Shown here: piece after piece, positions 58,091 through 64,000 of the stretch | Layout of the letters: each line of letters opens with the position of its first letter | Position numbering within the stretch: position 1 is the stretch's first letter | Assembly: GCF_029338355.1 (NCBI RefSeq) | Contig: NZ_CP119802.1 | Coordinates: 1,364,001 to 1,428,000, forward strand | Direction: 5' to 3' | DNA: 64,000 nucleotides | From: Halosegnis marinus | GTDB lineage: Archaea; Halobacteriota; Halobacteria; Halobacteriales; Haloarculaceae | Program-made: the position numbers and the translations under genes | Notes under the pieces: model-generated | The model's input: the letters and a program-made list of their open reading frames with translations, nothing else | What the model was told of the DNA's origin: nothing | Database searches by the model: none

Positions 58091-59041
58091 CTACTCGACC
58101 TGCGGGAGCTCTACGACCTCCCCGTCCGCGTACACCGTCGGCTCGCGGAGCACGCCGTCGGAGTGGATGGGCGCGGAGGTGTCGCCGCCGATGGAGGCGT
58201 CGTCGCCGACGGCGATGTGGACGGTCCCCCCCGCCTTCTCGTCGAGCAGGACCGAGCCGACGAGTTCGGAGACGGCGACGTTCGTCCCGATGCCGAGTTC
58301 CGCGAGGTTGTACGCGTCCTCGCCGACTTCCTCGGCGGCGCGCTCGAACTCCGCGGCCACGTCGGGGTCGGAGAAGTCGGTGACGTAGCCGTCCTCGACG
58401 GTCACCTCGACCGTGTGGCCCTCGTCGAGGAGGCCGTGCGGGCTGACGGTCCCGTCCACGACGTAGGTGCCGTTCGCGGTCGTCGGCGAGACGAACACCT
58501 CGCCGGCCGGGAGGTTCGAGAAGTCGCCGTCGCCGCGGACGATGCCGGTGTCGTCGTGCCACTCGCGGTCGCCGAACGCGAAGGTGATGTCGGTGCCCTG
58601 CGGCGACGTGACGCGTATCTCCTCGGCTCCGGCCACCTGTTCGAGCATCGCGGCACACTCGTCGGCGATTTCCTCGTAGTCGGCGTCGAGTCCGACCGCG
58701 AACACCTCCTCGGTGATGCCCGGCAGGGTCGCGCCGCGCGCGCCGGCCTCGCAGGCCGCCGAGCGCGCCCGGGTGTGCGAGAGCGACTTGGTGGTCGGCG
58801 CGAGGAAGGCGTCGGCCTCCGTCATCGCGGCGGCGACCGCGGCGGGCGGCTCCTCGGCGTGCTGGTCGCGCGGCGGGAACCGGACTATCTGCGCGTCGTT
58901 CGTCACGTCGCGGGCCGCCTCGTACAGCGCCTCGCCGACGGGGGCGCGCTCGTCGTCGGTCACGACGAGCAGGGACTCGTCGGCGTCGAGGGCGAGACAC
59001 TGTTCGACGGCGGTGCGGGCGGGGGCGGCGAGGTCGGTCAT
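58091..59041 (-). CDS. M29-like metallo-aminopeptidase
   Basis: 316 residues. The C-terminal half has the family's metal residues: AELGIGTNVAVSELVGSVLL (Glu), DEKAGGTVHIAVGDDASIGG (His) and the final HSDGVLREPTVYADGEVV (His, Asp). The N-terminal part resembles AmpS/PepS-type aminopeptidases but is shorter than the roughly 370-410-residue M29 enzymes. It should cut N-terminal amino acids from peptides in the cytoplasm. Confidence 0.82.
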   Translation of the reverse strand: MTDLAAPARTAVEQCLALDADESLLVVTDDERAPVGEALYEAARDVTNDAQIVRFPPRDQHAEEPPAAVAAAMTEADAFLAPTTKSLSHTRARSAACEAGARGATLPGITEEVFAVGLDADYEEIADECAAMLEQVAGAEEIRVTSPQGTDITFAFGDREWHDDTGIVRGDGDFSNLPAGEVFVSPTTANGTYVVDGTVSPHGLLDEGHTVEVTVEDGYVTDFSDPDVAAEFERAAEEVGEDAYNLAELGIGTNVAVSELVGSVLLDEKAGGTVHIAVGDDASIGGDTSAPIHSDGVLREPTVYADGEVVELPQVE

Positions 59042-59124
59042 ACCCGCGGGTCGGGACGGCCCGAGATTAGCTCTTGGGTGTCCGCCTCGAAACGGTTAAC
59101 GGGGTGCCGGCGCGAGTCGCGCGT

Positions 59125-60138
59125 ATGATACAGGTCGCGGTCAACGGCTACGGCACCATCGGGAAGCGCGTCGCGGACGCCGTGACGGCACAGCCGGACA
59201 TGGAACTGGTCGGCGTCGCCAAGACCAGCCCGAACCACGAGGCCGAGACGGCCGTCGAGAACGGCTACCCGCTGTACGCCGCCATCGAGGACCGACTCGA
59301 CCTGTTCGCCGAGGCGGGCATCGAGGTGGCCGGACTCGTTGAGGAGATGGTCGAGGGCGCGGACGTGGTCGTGGACGCGACGCCCTCCGGCATCGGCGCG
59401 GAGAACAAGGCGCTCTACGAGGCCCACGACACGCCCGCGCTGTATCAGGGCGGCGAGGACGCCGACCTCGTGGACACGAGCTTCAACGCGCGCGGCAACT
59501 ACGCCGACGCCGAGGGAGCAGACCACGTCCGCGTCGTCTCGTGTAACACGACCGGGCTGTCGCGCCTGCTCGCGCCGCTCGACGAGGCGTACGGCGTCGA
59601 GAAAGCCCGGGTTACCCTCGTCCGGCGCGGCGGCGACCCCGGCCAGACCGGCCGCGGCCCCATCAACGACATCCTCCCGAACCCGGTCACCCTGCCCTCG
59701 CACCACGGGCCGGACGTGAACACGATATTCCCGGAGCTGAACATCGACACGCTCGGGATGAAGGTGCCCGCGACGCTGATGCACACCCACTCGGTCAACG
59801 TCACGCTCGACGAGGTCCCCGACGCGGACGACGTGCGCGACCTGCTGGCCGGCGAGGACCGGCTGTTCCTGATTCCCCCGGCGTACGGCATCGACGGCGC
59901 GGGGAAGCTCAAGGAGTTCGCGATGGACCGCGGTCGCCCCCGCGCGGACATCTGGGAGAACTGCATCTGGGACGAGTCGATAACCGTCGAGGACGACGAC
60001 CTCTACCTGTTCCAGGCCATCCACCAGGAGTCGGACGTGGTGCCGGAGAACGTCGACGCCGTGCGCGCGGTGCTCGGCGCCGCCGACCGCGAGGAGTCGA
60101 TGGCCCGCACGGACGAGGCGATGGGGCTCGGCTTCTGA
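59125..60138 (+). CDS. gap: Glyceraldehyde-3-phosphate dehydrogenase, type II (archaeal)
   Basis: 337 residues. The archaeal type II form: [20 protein letters not shown] (Rossmann), catalytic Cys in [13 protein letters not shown] (about 140), [20 protein letters not shown] (phosphate sites) and HTHSVNVTL. In haloarchaea this type mainly serves gluconeogenesis. ATG at 59125 ([10 protein letters not shown]). Confidence 0.96.
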   Translation: MIQVAVNGYGTIGKRVADAVTAQPDMELVGVAKTSPNHEAETAVENGYPLYAAIEDRLDLFAEAGIEVAGLVEEMVEGADVVVDATPSGIGAENKALYEAHDTPALYQGGEDADLVDTSFNARGNYADAEGADHVRVVSCNTTGLSRLLAPLDEAYGVEKARVTLVRRGGDPGQTGRGPINDILPNPVTLPSHHGPDVNTIFPELNIDTLGMKVPATLMHTHSVNVTLDEVPDADDVRDLLAGEDRLFLIPPAYGIDGAGKLKEFAMDRGRPRADIWENCIWDESITVEDDDLYLFQAIHQESDVVPENVDAVRAVLGAADREESMARTDEAMGLGF

Positions 60139-60208
60139 ACGGCCCCGGAACCGTGTGAGTCGTTGACGGGGTCAGAAGGCTTTTGCGTAGAAACGGCTTA
60201 CCGGTGGT

Positions 60209-60595
60209 ATGCGCAGGGACGACCGCGACGACCCCTTCGACGACTTCTTCCGCGAGATAGAGCGGATGATGGAGGAGATGACGGGCGGGAACGTCGACAT
60301 CAGCGCCGAGGCCGACGCCGGCTTCGGCGACGACGCGCACTTCTCCGTACAGACGGCCGACGACGCGGTCCGCGTCGTCGGCGACCTCCCGGGCATCGAC
60401 AAGGACGGCCTCGATGTGAAGTGCGACGGTCGCACGCTCACCGTCGTTGCCCGTTCCGAGCGCCGCGAGTACGAGGAACGCCTCGACCTCCCCGCGCCCG
60501 TGGACGAACACACCGCCGCCGCGTCGTTCAACAACGGCGTCCTCGAAGTGACGCTCGAACGCGCCGACGACTCCGCCGACATCGACCTCCGGTAG
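60209..60595 (+). CDS. hsp20: Small heat-shock protein Hsp20
   Basis: 128 residues. Alpha-crystallin domain (about 42-120) with VRVVGDLPGIDKDGLDVKCD, RTLTVVARSERREYEERLDL and AAASFNNGVLEVTLER. The N-terminus is short and acidic with Met-rich EIERMMEEMTGGN. It lacks a C-terminal I-x-I motif, so oligomers may be loose. ATG 60209. Could also be classed with GvpH-like proteins but no gas-vesicle genes are here. Confidence 0.88.
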   Translation: MRRDDRDDPFDDFFREIERMMEEMTGGNVDISAEADAGFGDDAHFSVQTADDAVRVVGDLPGIDKDGLDVKCDGRTLTVVARSERREYEERLDLPAPVDEHTAAASFNNGVLEVTLERADDSADIDLR

Positions 60596-60659
60596 CTCGG
60601 TTCTCCCCACCCGCCCATGGAAGGGACACCGGCTTAACCGGGCGACCGCTACTGGACGT

Positions 60660-61493
60660 ATGCTTCCGCCCATCGCGAGCAACTTCGTCGCGGGCGAGTC
60701 CGTGCCGACCGCGCTGGCACACACCCGTGAACTGAACGAGGGGGGCGTCGGGGCCATCCTGAACCTCCTCGGCGAACACTACGACGACCGCGCGAACGCG
60801 GCCGCCGACGCCGCGGTCTACCGCGAACTCATCGCCCAGATCGGCGAGTCCGACCTCGACGCGCGCGTCTCCGTGAAACCGAGCCAGATCGGGCTGGACG
60901 TCGGACCCGACACCTTCGAGGAGAACCTCTCCGCCGTCGTGGACGCCGCGGCCGAGCACGACGCCTTCGTCTGGGTCGACATGGAGGACCACACGACCGT
61001 GGACACGACCCTCGACGCCTTCGAGGCGAACGTCACGGAGTACCCGAACATGGGGCTGTGCGTCCAGTCGAACATGAAGCGCACGCGCGACGACCTCGAA
61101 CGGCTGGTCGAGCTGCCGGGAACGGTCCGGCTGGTGAAGGGCGCCTACGACCCGCCGAAGGAGATCGCCTACAAGGAGAAAGCCGACGTGAACCGCGCGT
61201 ACCGCGAGGACCTCGCGTACCTGTTCGAGCACGCCGACCGCGTCGCGGTCGGGAGCCACGACCCCGCGATGGTCCAGCGGGCGAAGGAGCTCCACGACGA
61301 GTTCGGGACGCCGTTCGAGGTGCAGATGCTGATGGGCGTCCGCGAGGACGAGCAGTTCGACCTCGCCGCGCAGGGGTACGACGTGTACCAGTACGTCCCC
61401 TTCGGCGACAAGTGGCTCTCGTACTTCTACCGGCGCGTGCGCGAGCGCAAGGAGAACGCGCTGTTCGCGCTGCGGGCCCTCGTGTCGGGCTAG
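60660..61493 (+). CDS. putA: Proline dehydrogenase
   Basis: 277 residues. FAD-dependent (beta/alpha)8 enzyme oxidising proline to pyrroline-5-carboxylate. Motifs: ARVSVKPSQIGLDVG, VWVDMEDHTTVD, RLVKGAYDPPKEIAYKEK, PFEVQMLMGVRED and YVPFGDKWLSYFYRRVRERK, all characteristic. Monofunctional (no aldehyde dehydrogenase domain). ATG 60660; its stop overlaps the DUF502 stop by 4 bases. Confidence 0.94.
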   Translation: MLPPIASNFVAGESVPTALAHTRELNEGGVGAILNLLGEHYDDRANAAADAAVYRELIAQIGESDLDARVSVKPSQIGLDVGPDTFEENLSAVVDAAAEHDAFVWVDMEDHTTVDTTLDAFEANVTEYPNMGLCVQSNMKRTRDDLERLVELPGTVRLVKGAYDPPKEIAYKEKADVNRAYREDLAYLFEHADRVAVGSHDPAMVQRAKELHDEFGTPFEVQMLMGVREDEQFDLAAQGYDVYQYVPFGDKWLSYFYRRVRERKENALFALRALVSG

Positions 61494-62137
61494 TCCTCCG
61501 CGTCGGGTTCCGCGCCGGTCTCCTTCTCATCCTCGTCGTCGCCGACCAGCCCGGCCGGCACCTCCCGCTCGCGCGACTCGCCGAAGCCGGCCGACAGCAC
61601 CCGCGTCAGCGCGTCCTCGACGCGCTCGTCGGTCACCTCGTACTCGTGGGGCTCCACCTCGATGACGAAGCCGGTGGTGATGTTCGGCGAGGTCGGGAGG
61701 AACAGCACGTCGCGGCCGTCGTCGGTCGTCTTCCCGGTCTTGAACGCGGTCATCCGGTGGCCGTGCCACGTCTCCAGCTTCACGGGCGCCTGCAGTTCGT
61801 CGGTGCCCGACAGCGCCGTCTCGGCGGCCATCTTCGAGGCGTTGTAGACGATGCGCAGGCCGGGCAGGCGGTTGAACACGTCGTCGAGGACGCCCTCGAC
61901 GATGTCGCCGACGGCGGTGCGCATCAGGTAGCCGACCGCGAGCACCAGCAGGGCGAAGAACAGCAGCGTGAGCGGGACGTACGCCTCCGTGGGGATGCCG
62001 TCGGGGAACACGTTCGTCGCCACCGCGACGCCGAGGATGGCGGTGTAGATGTACACCACGACGAACGCCGTGGCGAGGATGGGGACGAGGATGACGAGAC
62101 CGCTTGCGAAGTCCCGTTTCCACGAGGAGGGCAGCAT
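61490..62137 (-). CDS. DUF502 family membrane protein
   Basis: 215 residues. Two to three membrane helices (FASGLVILVPILATAFVVVY, AYVPLTLLFFALLVLAVGYL), then the family's soluble part: NRLPGLRIVYNASKMAAETA, VKLETWHGHRMTAFKTGKTT, LPTSPNITTGFVIEVEPHEY. C-terminus is acidic. Function unknown. Promoter region 62138-62359 is shared with hemL in divergent order. Confidence 0.9.
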   Translation of the reverse strand: MLPSSWKRDFASGLVILVPILATAFVVVYIYTAILGVAVATNVFPDGIPTEAYVPLTLLFFALLVLAVGYLMRTAVGDIVEGVLDDVFNRLPGLRIVYNASKMAAETALSGTDELQAPVKLETWHGHRMTAFKTGKTTDDGRDVLFLPTSPNITTGFVIEVEPHEYEVTDERVEDALTRVLSAGFGESREREVPAGLVGDDEDEKETGAEPDAED

Positions 62138-62258
62138 CTACCCGAACGTCGGAGCGGGGCGTAATCAGCGTGTCGCACCCGGGACCCGAGCGAGCGGCGG
62201 GAGCGACGGGTCACGGACCGACGAGCGGGAGCGAACGTCGTGAGCGACACGCGAGCAG

Positions 62259-62285
62259 GGCGACGCGAGCGGAGCGAGCGTCGCC
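62259..62285. repeat. GC-rich palindrome in the DUF502-hemL gap
   Basis: GGCGACGC (62259-62266) and GCGTCGCC (62278-62285) pair around AGCGGAGCGAG. The 222-base gap is filled with GAGCGAGCG-type blocks like those near 39290, 41470 and behind tRNA-Phe and tRNA-Arg. No gene visible between 62138 and 62359. Confidence 0.5.
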
Positions 62286-62359
62286 GAAGGGGAGCGGGAC
62301 CGTCGCCGTCGGAGGGCGAGCGGGAAACTACTAACCCCGCCCCGTCCGAACCGCGCCAC

Positions 62360-63700
62360 ATGACACACGAGCGGACCCGCGAGATATACGACCGGGCGCT
62401 GTCCGTCCTCCCGGGCGGGGTGAACTCGGCGGTGCGTGCGGCCCCCCAACCGTACCCCCTGTTCGCGCGGAAGGGCGACGGCGGCCACGTCGTCGACGCC
62501 GACGGGAACCGATACGTCGACTGGATACAGGGGCTCGGCCCGCTGCTGTACGGCCACGACCTGCCGGAGCCGGTGACCGCCGCGGTCCAGAAGCGGGTCG
62601 CCGAGGGGCCGGTGTTCGGGATGCCGACCGAACTCGAGGTCGAGCACGCGGAGTTCGTGACGCGCCACGTCCCCTCGGTGGAGATGATACGCTTCGTCAA
62701 CAGCGGCACGGAGGCGACGGTGTCGGCGGTGCGGCTGGCGCGCGCGGTGACGGAGCGCAACAAGGTCGTCGTGATGCAGGGCGGCTACCACGGCGCGCAG
62801 GAATCGACGCTCGTTGAGGGGGACGCCGACCACCCGAAGCCCTCGACGCACGGCATCCCGCAGTCGTTCGCGAAGCACACGCTCCCGGTGCCGTTCAACG
62901 ACGCCGAGGCCGCGAAGGACGTGTTCGAGGAGCACGGCGACGATATCGCGGGCGTGCTGGTCGAGCCGGTGCAGGCGAACTCCGGTATCGCCTACCCGGT
63001 CGACGGCTACCACGAGACCCTCGCGGACCTCTGTGAGGAGTACGGCTCGCTGCTCGTCTGGGACGAGGTCATCACGGGCTTCCGGGTCGGCGGCCTCGGC
63101 TGTGCGCAGTCGAAGTTCGACATCGACCCCGACGTGACGACGTTCGGGAAGATAATCGGCGGCGGCTTCCCCGTCGGGGCCATCGGCGGCAAGACCGAGT
63201 ACGTCGAGCAGTTCACCCCCTCGGGCGACGTGTTCCAGGCCGGCACCTTCTCCGGCCACCCGGCCGCGATGGCCGCGGGGCTGGAGGGGCTGAAGTACGC
63301 CGCCGAGCACGACGTGTACGACCACGTCAACGACCTCGGCCGGCGGCTCCGCGAGGGCCTCTCGGAGATCGTCGCCGAGCGCGCCCCCGAGTACACCGTC
63401 GTCGGGACGGACTCGATATTCAAGGTCGCGTTCACCCGCGCGGACGCGCCGCCGCAGGACGACTGCTGTGCGAACGGCTGCCGGCAGGACCCGGAGTGTG
63501 CCCGCTTCGGCGCCTGCCCCAAGCGGGGCACCGACGCGGCGCGGATGGAGACGGACCGCTACGCGCGGCTGTTCCGGCCGGCGATGCGCGACGACGGCGT
63601 CCTCGTCTCGCAGAACCAGTACGAGGCGAACTTCGTCTCGTACGCCCACACGGAGGAGGACGTGGAGCGGACGCTCGACGCGTACCGGGAACACCTGTAG
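62360..63700 (+). CDS. hemL: Glutamate-1-semialdehyde 2,1-aminomutase with a Cys-rich insert
   Basis: 446 residues. PLP enzyme making ALA from glutamate semialdehyde, the step before HemB. Segments: [49 protein letters not shown] and the PLP lysine in [17 protein letters not shown]. Near residues 365-395 an insert holds five clustered cysteines ([20 protein letters not shown], then PKRG), which could bind a metal or iron-sulfur cluster. ATG at 62360; the upstream frame is arginine-rich and non-coding. Confidence 0.95.
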   Translation: MTHERTREIYDRALSVLPGGVNSAVRAAPQPYPLFARKGDGGHVVDADGNRYVDWIQGLGPLLYGHDLPEPVTAAVQKRVAEGPVFGMPTELEVEHAEFVTRHVPSVEMIRFVNSGTEATVSAVRLARAVTERNKVVVMQGGYHGAQESTLVEGDADHPKPSTHGIPQSFAKHTLPVPFNDAEAAKDVFEEHGDDIAGVLVEPVQANSGIAYPVDGYHETLADLCEEYGSLLVWDEVITGFRVGGLGCAQSKFDIDPDVTTFGKIIGGGFPVGAIGGKTEYVEQFTPSGDVFQAGTFSGHPAAMAAGLEGLKYAAEHDVYDHVNDLGRRLREGLSEIVAERAPEYTVVGTDSIFKVAFTRADAPPQDDCCANGCRQDPECARFGACPKRGTDAARMETDRYARLFRPAMRDDGVLVSQNQYEANFVSYAHTEEDVERTLDAYREHL

Positions 63701-63830
63701 CTCCCCGGTCGGCGGTCCAAAGAACCGAGTTGGAGACGACGGCTCAGGGGGCCGTCGCCTCGCGAGTTCCCGCTCGCATTAGTGCGAACGGCTACCTACG
63801 CATAACCCTTGGGGTGGGGATTCCGCCGTC

Positions 63831-64000
63831 TCAGGCGCTCGCTCCCGCGCCGTACGTCTCCTCCAGGTACGCGACGATGTCGTCGCTCTCGGGCATCCCC
63901 TCGACGCCGTGCTCGGGGTCGACGAGGACGGGGACGCCCGTCTGGCCGCTGACCGCCTCCACCTCGGTGCGCTCGTCGTGCGACCGGGGGACCATGTGGC
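63831..64000 (-). CDS. Glutaredoxin/GST N-terminal-like protein (partial, runs off the window)
   Basis: The last 55 codons are visible, ending with TGA at 63831-63833: VPRSHDERTEVEAVSGQTGV, PVLVDPEHGVEGMPESDDIV, AYLEETYG. The TGVPVLVD strand with a cis-Pro and the ESDDIVAYLEETY helix are typical of the glutathione-binding half of glutaredoxins and GSTs. The active-site Cys would lie beyond the right edge. The 130-base gap to hemL (63701-63830) holds no gene. Confidence 0.75.
   Translation of the reverse strand, partial: HMVPRSHDERTEVEAVSGQTGVPVLVDPEHGVEGMPESDDIVAYLEETYGAGASA

Overview
The window is a high-GC chromosomal segment of a haloarchaeon (class Halobacteria). Evidence for this is: very acidic proteins; GTG as well as ATG starts with promoters only 25-30 bases upstream of many starts (leaderless genes); archaeal eIF-1A, L10e, CDP-archaeol synthase, a histone doublet, archaeal-type CCA-adding enzyme and MptD; Tat-lipoprotein signals; a PGF-CTERM anchor; and a bacteriorhodopsin with retinal-synthesis genes. 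It looks like core chromosome. I see no rRNA, transposase, integrase, phage module or CRISPR array.

Layout. 1-7.3 kb: peroxiredoxin, convergent uvrC and uvrB, a BtuF-like protein, a JAMM desampylase and the E1-like enzyme UbaA. 7.4-11.4 kb: a phototrophy operon (bacteriorhodopsin, lycopene cyclase, beta-carotene cleavage enzyme Brp, MFS transporter). 11.4-15.1 kb: a pilin-like surface protein, MsrB, a run of small genes and eIF-1A. 15.1-19.5 kb: two tRNAs (one tRNA-Asn with an intron) around a PD-(D/E)XK nuclease, then cca, a DICT-domain protein and a histone/histone-deacetylase pair. 19.6-25.1 kb: an ABC exporter, DUF192, two divergent oligopeptide-type permeases, tRNA-Val and tRNA-Phe. 25.1-30.4 kb: a repeat lipoprotein, cold-shock protein, DUF429 protein and aldo/keto reductase. 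30.6-38.1 kb: an exported-protein cluster with two P19-like metal-binding lipoproteins, a possible DyP-like protein, a two-domain HTH regulator and a PGF-CTERM protein. 38.1-43.2 kb: glutathionyl-hydroquinone reductase, L10e, ATP-grasp, carS, DedA and hemB. 43.2-47.7 kb: an ammonium locus with amtB, glnB, a truncated Lrp-type RAM protein and an AmtB-PII fusion. 47.7-54 kb: pyrE, a 17-bp tandem array, an SDR enzyme, mptD, a creatininase-family hydrolase and a multi-OB-fold RPA-like protein. 54-64 kb: tRNA-Arg, a propeller protein, pcm, aminopeptidase, type II GAPDH, Hsp20, proline dehydrogenase, hemL and a partial glutaredoxin-like gene.

How the genes work together. crtY and brp turn lycopene into retinal for the opsin encoded just upstream. 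UbaA and the JAMM protein are the attaching and removing enzymes of the SAMP (ubiquitin-like) system. Histone and deacetylase overlap by one base. The two ammonium transporters each have a PII partner, one separate and one fused, and each is preceded by a short ORF whose stop overlaps the transporter start. The P19-like lipoproteins share an exact 31-bp upstream element, one copy lying right after the HTH regulator gene.

The least explained structures are non-coding. Three tRNA genes (Val, Phe, Arg) are each followed by an inverted and then a direct copy of their own T-arm/acceptor end. A 19-copy, 17-bp tandem array is bracketed by a 15-bp direct repeat and adjoins a dispersed hairpin element that recurs near 52.3 kb.
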